Shown here piece by piece: positions 1 through 8,885 of a DNA stretch of 16,828 nt. The stretch spans positions 1 through 16,828 of the forward strand of contig JAIXXU010000002.1 in NCBI GenBank assembly GCA_027490595.1, in the 5' to 3' direction. The DNA comes from Pseudomonadota bacterium. GTDB lineage: Bacteria; Bdellovibrionota_B; Oligoflexia; Silvanigrellales; Silvanigrellaceae. A program made the translations under genes and the position numbers. Position 1 is the stretch's first letter. The number at the start of each line of letters is the position of its first letter. Under the pieces are notes generated by a model. It saw only the letters and a list, made by a program, of their open reading frames with translations, was not told the DNA's origin and ran no database searches.

Positions 1-860
<860 letters not shown>

Positions 861-878
861 CTCTTTCAAAAAACTTAC

Positions 879-950
879 TGGGGTATAGCCAAGTGGTAAG
901 GCAACGGTCTTTGGCACCGTCATGCGAGGGTTCGAATCCCTTTACCCCAC
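879..950 (+). tRNA. trnQ: tRNA-Gln (anticodon UUG)
   Basis: A complete cloverleaf. The acceptor TGGGGTA pairs with TACCCCA, the D arm is GCC/GGC, and the anticodon stem ACGGT/ACCGT holds loop CTTTGGC. The T arm is GAGGG TTCGAAT CCCTT. The U1 start and first stem resemble bacterial tRNA-Gln. It is the first gene of the tRNA cluster after the rRNA. Confidence 0.96.
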
Positions 951-963
951 AGCTTTTACCAAA

Positions 964-1036
964 GGGCAATTAGCTCAGCTGGTAGAGCAATCGGCTGTTA
1001 ACCGATAGGTCGACGGTTCAATCCCGTCATTGCCCG
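964..1036 (+). tRNA. trnN: tRNA-Asn (anticodon GUU)
   Basis: Acceptor GGGCAAT pairs perfectly with ATTGCCC and is followed by discriminator G. Anticodon stem ATCGG/CCGAT encloses CTGTTAA. The T arm is GACGG TTCAATC CCGTC. It lies 13 bases after tRNA-Gln. Confidence 0.96.
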
Positions 1037-1083
1037 TATAAAAATTTGTGTGTGCCCGATCTTATTTAACTTCGACCTGTGCT

Positions 1084-1125
1084 AATAAAACGAAAGATAC
1101 TAGTTAAGGGAAAAATCGTTTTATT
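1084..1125 (+). other. 10-bp stem-loop between tRNA-Asn and tRNA-Asp
   Basis: AATAAAACGA at 1084-1093 is perfectly complementary to TCGTTTTATT at 1116-1125, with a 22-base loop. It occupies the only long spacer (about 106 bases) inside the tRNA cluster. No cloverleaf fits there. It may be an RNA-processing or end-forming structure; that role is inference. Confidence 0.5.
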
Positions 1126-1142
1126 TTATTACAGCAGAAAAA

Positions 1143-1214
1143 GGGGAAGTAGCTTAATGGTAGAGCACTAACCTGTCACGTTAGGTGGTGGGGGTTCAAG
1201 TCCCCTCTTTCCCG
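1143..1214 (+). tRNA. trnD: tRNA-Asp (anticodon GUC)
   Basis: Acceptor GGGGAAG pairs with CTTTCCC (one G-U) and is followed by discriminator G. Anticodon stem CTAAC/GTTAG encloses CTGTCAC. The T loop is TTCAAGT. All four arms are normal. Confidence 0.96.
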
Positions 1215-1234
1215 TTTATGATAGAAATGTTGGA

Positions 1235-1317
1235 GCCTTCTTGGCGGAATTGGCAGACGCGACGAACTCAAACTTCGCTCTCATCTAGAGGTGCCGGTTC
1301 AAGTCCGGCAGGAGGCA
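1235..1317 (+). tRNA. trnL(caa): tRNA-Leu (anticodon CAA) with long variable arm
   Basis: Acceptor GCCTTCT pairs with AGGAGGC. The D arm is of leucine type (TGGCGGAATTGGCAGACGC) and the anticodon loop is CTCAAAC. The variable arm is a proper class II hairpin, CTCT/AGAG. The T arm is GCCGG TTCAAGT CCGGC. It reads UUG. The next gene is also a tRNA-Leu but lacks this arm. Confidence 0.95.
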
Positions 1318-1324
1318 GTTACAA

Positions 1325-1398
1325 GCCTTGATGATGGAATTGGTAGACTTACTTGGTTTAGGCCCAAGGTTTTGGGGGTTCGACTCCCCCTCAAGGCA
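1325..1398 (+). tRNA. trnL(uag): tRNA-Leu (anticodon UAG) with a shortened variable loop
   Basis: Acceptor GCCTTGA pairs perfectly with TCAAGGC, discriminator A. The D arm is of leucine type (ATGGAATTGGTAGAC). Anticodon stem CTTGG/CCAAG encloses TTTAGGC, reading CUN. The T arm is GGGGG TTCGACT CCCCC. Only about five bases (GTTTT) separate the anticodon stem from the T stem, so the class II extra arm is missing and the gene is 74 bases. It starts seven bases after tRNA-Leu(CAA). Confidence 0.93.
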
Positions 1399-1401
1399 GT
1401 T

Positions 1402-1473
1402 GGCGCTTGTAGTTTAGTGGTAGAATAACTGACTGTGACTCGGTTGACTTGGGTTCGATCCCCAACAAGCGCC
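1402..1473 (+). tRNA. trnH: tRNA-His (anticodon GUG)
   Basis: Acceptor GCGCTTG pairs with CAAGCGC, and an extra 5' G at 1402 faces C73. The bacterial-type G-1:C73 histidine identity pair therefore appears to be encoded in the gene. Anticodon stem ACTGA/TCGGT encloses CTGTGAC. The T loop is TTCGATC. Confidence 0.94.
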
Positions 1474-1507
1474 CTTTAAAGATAACCTTTACACATTAAA
1501 AAGAAAA

Positions 1508-1590
1508 GGGGCGATGTGTCGAGTGGTCGAAGACACCGGATTGTAAACCCGGCGATAATATCCACGCAGGTTCGAATCCTGCTCGCCTCA
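1508..1590 (+). tRNA. trnY: tRNA-Tyr (anticodon GUA), class II
   Basis: Acceptor GGGGCGA pairs with TCGCCTC (one G-U), discriminator A. Anticodon loop TTGTAAA sits on CCGGA/CCCGG, with an A-C mismatch at the closing pair. The 13-base variable region contains a short GAT/ATC hairpin, so the bacterial-type long arm of tRNA-Tyr is kept. The T arm is GCAGG TTCGAAT CCTGC. Confidence 0.95.
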
Positions 1591-1605
1591 GTTGTTTCTA
1601 AACTT

Positions 1606-1676
1606 GGAGATGTAGTTTAGTGGAAAAATGCTGAGCTCCAACCTCAGCGTCGGGGGTTCGATTCCCTCCTTCTCCG
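1606..1676 (+). tRNA. trnW: tRNA-Trp (anticodon CCA)
   Basis: Acceptor GGAGATG pairs with CTTCTCC apart from a U-U mismatch at 6:67, discriminator G. Anticodon stem CTGAG/CTCAG encloses CTCCAAC, so the encoded anticodon is CCA, which reads UGG. The D arm is weak with a short loop. The T arm is GGGGG TTCGATT CCCTC. Genes in this window use UGA for Trp many times, which CCA should not read without C34 editing or modification, or a second tRNA (see findings). Confidence 0.94.
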
Positions 1677-1685
1677 CATGAGGCG

Positions 1686-1756
1686 GCTCTTTTCGTCTAG
1701 TGGTAGGACCTCGCCTTTTCACGGCGGTAACAAGGGTTCAATTCCCTTAAAGAGCA
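1686..1756 (+). tRNA. trnE: tRNA-Glu (anticodon UUC)
   Basis: Acceptor GCTCTTT pairs perfectly with AAAGAGC, discriminator A. The TCGTCTAGTGG start of the D arm is typical of tRNA-Glu. Anticodon stem CGCC/GGCG encloses TTTTCAC. The T arm is AAGGG TTCAATT CCCTT. Confidence 0.96.
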
Positions 1757-1772
1757 CCTTAATTACAATTCT

Positions 1773-1844
1773 GAGTGCATAGCTCAATGGTAGAGCACCG
1801 GCCTTTTAAGCCGTGGGATTCGGGTTCAAGTCCCGATGTGCTCA
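1773..1844 (+). tRNA. trnK: tRNA-Lys (anticodon UUU)
   Basis: Acceptor GAGTGCA pairs with TGTGCTC (two G-U pairs), discriminator A. The D arm is GCTC/GAGC. Anticodon stem CGGC/GCCG encloses CTTTTAA. The T arm is TCGGG TTCAAGT CCCGA. Confidence 0.96.
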
Positions 1845-1894
1845 AAAAATTAATTTTTCCTATTTCAATTATAGTATTTAAATAAGAAAAAAAA

Positions 1895-1966
1895 GGGGGT
1901 ATAGTTTAGTTGGCAAAATACGTGCCTTGCAAGCATGTGTCATCGGTTCGATTCCGGTTACCTCCA
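1895..1966 (+). tRNA. trnA: tRNA-Ala (anticodon UGC)
   Basis: Acceptor GGGGGTA pairs with TACCTCC. Its 3-70 pair is G-U, the classic alanine identity element. Anticodon stem CGTGC/GCATG encloses CTTGCAA. The T loop is TTCGATT. Discriminator A. Confidence 0.96.
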
Positions 1967-1986
1967 TTTTCTTTTTCAAGTAAAAA

Positions 1987-2071
1987 GGGGAGGTAGCTAA
2001 GTGGTTAAAGGCAGTGGTCTTGAAAACCACCGGGCAAACGCCCTTCATAGGTTCGAATCCTATCCTCCTCG
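1987..2071 (+). tRNA. trnS(uga): tRNA-Ser (anticodon UGA), class II
   Basis: Acceptor GGGGAGG pairs with CCTCCTC, discriminator G. Anticodon stem GTGGT/ACCAC encloses CTTGAAA, reading UCN. The long variable arm is GGGC AAAC GCCC. The T arm is ATAGG TTCGAAT CCTAT. It is the last gene of the tRNA cluster, 30 bases before atp1. Confidence 0.96.
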
Positions 2072-2101
2072 TTTTCAAAACTTAAAAAACTTTCATTCAA
2101 T

Positions 2102-3643
<1,542 letters not shown>

Positions 3644-3679
3644 GATTTATTGGTCATTAACTTAAAACAAGTTAGTCTT

Positions 3680-3759
3680 CCTCATACCTAAGTCAACTAT
3701 TTGCAAACTTAAGCAGCTAAAATAATCTGCTTGTGTAGATATCTGATTTAGGTATGGGG
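3680..3759. terminator. 15-bp stem with nested hairpin downstream of atp1
   Basis: Bases 3680-3694 pair with 3745-3759 over 15 positions; two of these are G-U in the plus-strand RNA. Inside, AAGCAG (3711-3716) pairs perfectly with CTGCTT (3727-3732). It begins 36 bases after the atp1 stop and lies between convergent genes. That favours 3'-end formation or termination, but no functional evidence exists in the sequence. Confidence 0.4.
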
Positions 3760-4001
3760 TGGCTAATTCGTTGTAAACTGATAAATAACTAAGATAACTG
3801 ATTAATTTTGAGCTACCTTAAACCTTCGTTTTTTTTTGAACTCAATATGCCATTTTTAACATTTTTATAATAAAGTAGTATTAATATTATCAGTTAACCT
3901 TATTCAAAGCGCACTAAATATACATAATATGATTTGTCTAATCATTCTAAAAACTTCTTTTATCTAGAAACTGTTTTTAAAAGTCGTTGACAATACTTGA
4001 T

Positions 4002-4017
4002 TAACAGGCAACTGTTA
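4002..4017. other. 6-bp hairpin with GCAA tetraloop near the end of nad2
   Basis: TAACAG, GCAA, CTGTTA: a perfect 6-bp stem capped by a GNRA-type loop on the plus strand. It lies 33 bases beyond the nad2 stop codon on the nad2 transcript, where it would read as the same stem with loop TTGC. Possible 3' processing or stability element. Confidence 0.4.
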
Positions 4018-4050
4018 GCTAATATAGGTTATTACTCTATAGATTTGTAT

Positions 4051-5583
4051 TTATATAATTAAGTATAAAGATACAGTTAATTTGTCAAAAATATCAAGAG
4101 TAAGTTCGGTGAAAAAAATAAAACCATAAAGAAAAAAAATAATTAAATTTGGTACTGTAAGCCCTCTTATTGAAGAAACGGGAGTTCGAATAAGAGAAGT
4201 TGTAGAGGGGTTCGGCAAACTGAATCAAATCAATTTAATTAGCTTTAAGTAATAATACATACTAATTAAACTAGTCAATAAGCCAACTAAAACTAACCCG
4301 TATAAGCTTCTTTCGTAAGCCTGCCATAATAGAAAATATTTACCAAAAAAACCAGCTGCAGGAGGTACTCCAGCCATAGAGAATAGTATAAGAGTTAGTA
4401 TTCAGCTAAATTTTCAGTTATAAAAATGTTGATATTTACCAAGTCCTTTCAGGTCTGTTAAGTAAACTAAGAAAGCTGATGAGCCATTCAATCGATAAGG
4501 GTATAAAAAAAGTCCTATAATACCTACACTCATAAAAATATATAAGAACAAATATAAAAGAGCATTACGATATCCTTCTAGTGTACCACAGCTTAAACCA
4601 AATAAAATAAAACCTATCTGATTTATTGAAGCATAGGCAAAAAAACGTTTTAATCGCTTTTCTAGTAAAGCCCCTAAGCAACCCCACAGCATTGACCCTA
4701 TCGAAGCAATTACTAAGATAGGTTGCCAAATATTAAGAGCCGCATCAAAAGCTTGAGTTAATAATGTAAATGTAAAACCAAACACTGCAATTTTACTATT
4801 TATCATTAATAAAACAGTTACTGGTCGAGGGCTTCCTGAATAAACTTCCGCTGCTCACAAATGACCAGGAAAAGCCGACAATTTGAATAAAAGCCCAATT
4901 AGCATCAAAGTTAAACCAAAAACAATAAAGATTTCACTACGACCAACAAATTGAGCGCTCGATGTTGTTAATATGAAATTTATAGAAGCAAAAGTACCGG
5001 TTTTAAAAACAAACATTAATAAAAAGACACCCATGATAATTAAACCTGAGCTAAAAGCACTCAAATAAAAATATTTAATACCTGCTTCACGTACAAGGGG
5101 ATTCAAGGCTTCAAAAAGAATTAATATATATAAATTAATACTAAACCCCATCAACAATAAGATACCTGTGAACAAATGATTTGCTGATATAAGAAATAGC
5201 ATAAAAAATGAAGCTAACGAAAAAATAAGAGGCAACTCAAAAAAATGACGATTTTTATAATAAATATAAGAGGGTAAAAATTCAAGAATTGTTAAAGTTG
5301 TTAAGCTCAGCAACAGTTTTAAAAAAAGACTATAAGCAGATAAAACAATTTGTCCGTCAGAAAAAAAACCAAATGCTTTCTGGGATAACAAAAAGGTATA
5401 AACGATTGTCATCATAAAAAAAGTATGTCGTCCCATCGAAATAAGTTCTAAAGCGATATTTTTTCTGTTTTGTTGAAAATGTAAACCAGCAATCATATAC
5501 ACTAAGCTAAAGATAATTAAACAAAACAAGATCATTTCCGGTAAAAAAAATACTGTTAATGATTTTCATGACAAAGAATCCAT
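4051..5583 (-). CDS. nad2: NADH dehydrogenase subunit 2
   Basis: Antiporter-like proton-pumping membrane subunit of complex I. Read with TGA as Trp the frame is open for 510 residues, normal for protist Nad2, and ends in TAA at 4051-4053. The N-terminus contains FLPEMIL, as in many Nad2 proteins. The central GHLWAAEVYSGSPRPVT matches the conserved helix-breaking 'HFWxPDVYEGSPTPVT' block. Near the C-terminus MAGVPPAAGFFGKYFLLWQA precedes a tyrosine-rich helix (SMYYYLKLIKL). TGA codons lie at 5566, 4855, 4414, 4402 and 4225. I chose the ATG at 5583. Another in-frame ATG at 5655 would add 24 residues and overlap the end of the nad3 part by 8 bases, and it cannot be excluded in so compact a gene block. 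It is the last gene of the minus-strand block. Confidence 0.95.
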
Positions 5584-5647
5584 AGTTCGAAACGTAGTCA
5601 CATTAAAAGATAAAGAATCATAAAATCTTCAAAGATAAAAAAAATCA

Positions 5648-6028
5648 CTATGCATTATTAATTAAAGTTGTAACTCGTTTATTTCAAGACAATACTCCTT
5701 GCTTCCACTCATAAACAAAACCAAGAGCTAAAATTAAAATAAAAAAAATCACTAGATAAAAACTAAATCAGCTCATCAAAGCAAGATTTGAGGTTCAAGG
5801 TAAAATTAATGAAATTTCAACATCAAAAACAAGAAATAAAATACCAACTAAATAAAAGTGAATATCAAAAGGCAAACGTGTAGCACTGTCAAAAGGAGCA
5901 AAACCGCACTCATACTCACTTAACTTTTCAGTATCATAAATAGTTGTTAGCGAAAGCAAATAAGAAATACTAATCAACAAAGTACACAGTATAAACGCAA
6001 TTGCAATACCAGTTAATAGTGGTATGTA
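5648..6028 (-). other. nad3: Nad3 domain of the nad4L-nad3 fusion
   Basis: Approximate extent of the Nad3-homologous half (residues 156-281). It has the usual three helices and the matrix loop carrying the Cys that marks the quinone-site region of complex I. A separate annotation of nad3 would need a non-ATG start somewhere around 6030-6060; none stands out. Confidence 0.85.
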
Positions 6029-6493
6029 TTTTTGAAAATGAACTGTAAATAAAAATGATTCCAGTACTGATAGACTAATCGCTGGAAAAAAAATAATAAA
6101 TTTTTGAGGCTTTACAAAGTTTGAGCGTAACTCTTGATAATCACTAATTTTAATTGAGTTACCAAATCGATATAAAACAATTAAAATACTCAAGCCTATA
6201 GCCGATTCGGAAGCAGCAACAACCAATAATAATAAACCACAACTAGAGAATTCAGTGTAGCCTGCTGTTCCTACAAGAAAAAAAGCAAAAATAACACCAC
6301 TGTACATCATTTCTGTTGCCAACATGGTTAAAAAAAAGTTCTTAAAACCTAAAACAATACCAACAAATCCTACTAAATAAATCATGAACGATAAAGCTAA
6401 AAGTGGAGTTAAAAAGTTAGCAGAATCTGCACGATAAGTGTAGCCGATTTGATTAAATTGCTCAGACAGTATCCCAAGATCTAAAGAAGTCAT
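5648..6493 (-). CDS. nad4L-nad3: fused NADH dehydrogenase subunits 4L and 3
   Basis: One uninterrupted 281-residue frame encodes two small membrane subunits of complex I. Residues 37-124 are Nad4L: three hydrophobic helices with the conserved buried glutamates in ATEMMYSG (E61) and AASESAIG (E96). Residues 156-281 are Nad3: helix 1, then the loop [16 protein letters not shown] with the characteristic Cys (C196), then [18 protein letters not shown], and the tail [13 protein letters not shown]. Between them, residues 132-153 form an extra hydrophobic segment found in neither family. No stop lies between the parts, and no ATG occurs in the nad3 part until codon 240. TGA-Trp codons at 5795, 5768 and 5684 are in conserved Nad3 positions; the stop is TAG. 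The ATG at 6493 gives a 36-residue N-terminal extension; ATG at 6385 (MIYLVGF) is the canonical Nad4L start and is an alternative. Confidence 0.93.
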
Positions 6494-6606
6494 ACCCTGT
6501 GACGAAAAAAAAGTTAAGTAAAACGTTTCAACTAATTCGATATTTCAATATCCTAATCCTAACATATCAATTTCTGTGCAATAACATTATTATAAAATTT
6601 ATACTT

Positions 6607-7215
6607 TTATCTTCAACGACGCTCTAACTCCGTTCTATGCTCATACAATGAATCTAGCGTTTGGCGTTTTTTTTTCAGTGGCAAAGAAGAGCGTGAAAGT
6701 ACTAATGTTCCAATCAAGTCAAACGCTAATTGATAGTACATACGACGACGATCAAGCGCTGTAAAAGAGTTATGAAAAAGCCAATGTCGCGAAATTACAG
6801 TTTTTTTATTACGACGTGTAGGCACTGGAATAAAAATAACTTGTTTTCCACGTCGTGCACGAGCTAATTCTAGGGGTAGTCATAAATTTTTTAAAGCTTT
6901 CTGTAACATTTTAAAGGTTGTTAAACGACCTCGTAGATAACTGTAAAATGTTCGTAAAAGGTACGATCGTTTTTGTAATGACCCGCTCTTACGTTTTTTT
7001 TTCAGTAAAAGATCAGCTAAAGCAATCTCATCTGTAAATTTAAAATTTACAATTTTACTGAGTTTTAAACTAGTTTCAACTTGTCGTTGACCGGTAGCAG
7101 AGGCACCAGAACGGATAAATTTACTTAAAAAACATTTGAGCATATAATTAGAATAAAAAGGATCTTTTGGATGACGCATTGCATTATATTTTTCACACAG
7201 ACGGCTTTTTTGCAT
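6607..7215 (-). CDS. rps7: mitochondrial small-subunit ribosomal protein S7
   Basis: Binds the 3' domain of SSU rRNA and nucleates assembly of the head. The 202-residue product shows the S7 pattern: an early DPFYSNYMLKCFLSKFIRSG helix, then LQKALKNLWLPLELARARRG matching the 'ExxxPxxEVRxRRxGG' region, the beta-hairpin segment QVIFIPVP, and helices with SRHWLF and RRRMYYQLAFDL. It ends in LERRWR with stop TAA. TGA encodes Trp at 6880 and 6613; under the standard code the gene would look like two broken pieces. It follows rps12 by 13 bases, keeping the bacterial str-operon order rps12-rps7. It is divergent, so recognition rests on the overall pattern and the neighbour. Confidence 0.88.
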
Positions 7216-7228
7216 AGTTCATATTTTT

Positions 7229-7642
7229 TTAGCGCCACAAACGACGTTTATGATAAGGAGTTGACAAGCGAACATGTGAGGTTTTAGCTCCATATTTTGA
7301 ACAACCGTTACGTCGATTATACAGAGGATGAAAATCATACTTACCTCGTATGTTTTTATAACGAAGTCCAGGAAGGTCTTTCGTTCGACCAGCGCGAACA
7401 AGAACAGTTGAATGCTTTTGTAAATTACTAGTAATACCGGGAACGTAAGAAGTTATTCTTTCATAATTAGTTAAAACTACTCGCGTCACTTTTCGTTTTG
7501 CCGAATTTGGTTTACGAGGGGTCATTATATAAGCTTTGAGACAAGTTCCTTTTTTCTGCGGGCAGCCGCCTAATGCTATTAGACGATTTGGTTTTTGTAT
7601 TTTAAAAGTGAATGCTGTACGTAATTTTTGCTGAATGGTCAT
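7229..7642 (-). CDS. rps12: mitochondrial small-subunit ribosomal protein S12
   Basis: Decoding-centre protein of the small ribosomal subunit. The 137-residue product begins MTIQQKLR. It contains the family landmarks [33 protein letters not shown], the [20 protein letters not shown] segment with its universally conserved proline-glycine loop, [12 protein letters not shown], and a basic tail [21 protein letters not shown] at 7669 would extend the frame into rps14; the ATG at 7642 is preferred because it gives the normal N-terminus and sits 4 bases after the rps14 stop. The stop is TAA. Second gene of a compact rps14-rps12-rps7 run. Confidence 0.97.
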   Translation of the reverse strand: MTIQQKLRTAFTFKIQKPNRLIALGGCPQKKGTCLKAYIMTPRKPNSAKRKVTRVVLTNYERITSYVPGITSNLQKHSTVLVRAGRTKDLPGLRYKNIRGKYDFHPLYNRRNGCSKYGAKTSHVRLSTPYHKRRLWR

Positions 7643-7646
7643 AAGA

Positions 7647-8024
7647 TTAAAAGCTGGATTTACGCTCACCTGGAATTAAAGCTCGAGTCATTGTTTTACG
7701 AAATGCGACTCGAGAAAGACGAAAGCGCTCAATGTAGCCTCTGACACGACCACTAAGAGTACAAATTTTAACTTTTTGAGCTGTTACATACGATTTTTTA
7801 GAACTTTGACTACTTAATTGTGATTTTATGACAAAACGATATATAGTGTCTAGCAAAGTTTCTTGAGAAGTATACCTTATATCCTTTGAATAAAAAAATC
7901 GTTTCTGAGTACGAATTTCTTTAAAAAAATGAATTAAATATTTTGACGCAGATTTTTTACTTAAAAATTTAAGGTTTTTTCTATTAGCTGTTATTTTAAT
8001 TGTTGTCTTGATGAATTTTTTCAT
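7647..8024 (-). CDS. rps14: mitochondrial small-subunit ribosomal protein S14
   Basis: Small-subunit head protein. The last 40 of 125 residues carry the S14 signature: [21 protein letters not shown], then [11 protein letters not shown], matching the family's 'C..TGRPRGV...F.LSR..FR...GLIPGxxKASW'. Only one Cys of the bacterial zinc knuckle is present, as in mitochondrial and chloroplast S14. The N-terminal half is basic and divergent, and the protein is about 25 residues longer than usual. Starts at ATG, stops at TAA, with 27 bases to the upstream nad1-nad6 stop and 4 to rps12. Confidence 0.93.
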   Translation of the reverse strand: MKKFIKTTIKITANRKNLKFLSKKSASKYLIHFFKEIRTQKRFFYSKDIRYTSQETLLDTIYRFVIKSQLSSQSSKKSYVTAQKVKICTLSGRVRGYIERFRLSRVAFRKTMTRALIPGERKSSF

Positions 8025-8051
8025 AAACTAAAACAATATGTTATTTAATTT

Positions 8052-8885
8052 CTATACAACCTTATGAAGTTTTATACCTTTTAGAAGACCGGCAGAGCTT
8101 AACGCTAAATAAGAAGATAAAAGACTATACGTATTTATGTGTTTGTGTACTAAAGGTAAACTTCAAGTATATCAGTCTAAACGGTCAGAGTAGTGAACAG
8201 TAAAATAACTTGGGTCAGAAAAATCAGAAATGCGTAATAATGTTTTTAAAATCTGAGAGCGCGATTCCGAAAGGATTAAAAAACCAACAGGAGTAAGAGT
8301 GCGAAAAAGAACCGTTTGTAAACGATGATATACATTATAACGACAAAAAACACCTGAAGAAGCATGCATAGCAATAATGATAGAACCAAGCATAGCACTT
8401 AACAGCAGGATAACAACAAAAAAAAAAGGAAAGGCGTAGGACTTGTATAACTCCAGACTAACAGGAAAAATTTCATTGAAATCAAATAGCATAGATTGCA
8501 AAATACGCTGACCTAAAAATGGCTTCAACTTTAACAAATACATTTCAGAAAAGAAAGAAAGTTTTGAAATGAAAAGAAGATAAACTTTTATCGTTGCCAA
8601 AAGAAAAATAACTGAAAAGAGTTTTTTTTTAAAAGAAAGGGAGTAACGATGCTGAAAAGCTACACTTAGATCAAATAACATTAATATAAATAAAAAAAGA
8701 ATAGATACAGCTCCAACATAAACAATTAAAAAAACAAAACCCAAATATTCAATTTTGTTCGTTATCATAAGTAATGTTAACTGGATAAATGCACAAATCA
8801 AAGCTAATAATGAGTGAACCGGGTGTCCTAAGATTAAAACAAGAGCTGCGCAAACCAAGGCACCCGCTGTAATAACATAGTATAA
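8052..8885 (-). other. nad6: Nad6 domain of the nad1-nad6 fusion
   Basis: Approximate Nad6-homologous half (residues 498-774). It includes the helix with the [15 protein letters not shown] pattern, corresponding to the pi-bulge helix of Nad6/NuoJ. The conserved core ends around [14 protein letters not shown]. The remaining ~100 residues, to about 8052, match nothing I recognise. Confidence 0.85.

Larger units (their letters stand above)
3644..4050. other. noncoding spacer between convergent gene blocks
   Basis: This is the longest gene-free stretch, lying between the 3' ends of atp1 (plus) and nad2 (minus). No reading frame of note and no tRNA cloverleaf is visible on either strand. It is AT-rich and holds several inverted repeats: a 15-bp stem at 3680/3759 with an inner hairpin, a long-range pair AACTGATAA (3776-3784) with TTATCAGTT (3887-3895), and a GCAA-capped hairpin at 4002-4017. 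A transcription or 3'-end processing boundary is a natural reading. An origin or a small structured RNA cannot be excluded. Confidence 0.7.

Noticed and set aside
1037..1142. An additional tRNA between tRNA-Asn and tRNA-Asp
   Set aside because: The spacer forms a 10-bp hairpin but has no T-loop sequence or cloverleaf.
879..2071. Acanthamoeba-type 5' tRNA editing
   Set aside because: Acceptor stems of the tRNAs pair well at the first three positions; only tRNA-Trp has a mismatch, at 6:67, so such editing is not required.
4414..5535. Fragmented or pseudogene nad2
   Set aside because: The apparent breaks are all TGA codons at Trp positions; with code 4 the gene is intact.
6613..6825. Separate small gene starting at GTG 6825
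   Set aside because: It is the C-terminal part of rps7. The break at 6880 is a TGA read as Trp, and together the pieces give a full S7.
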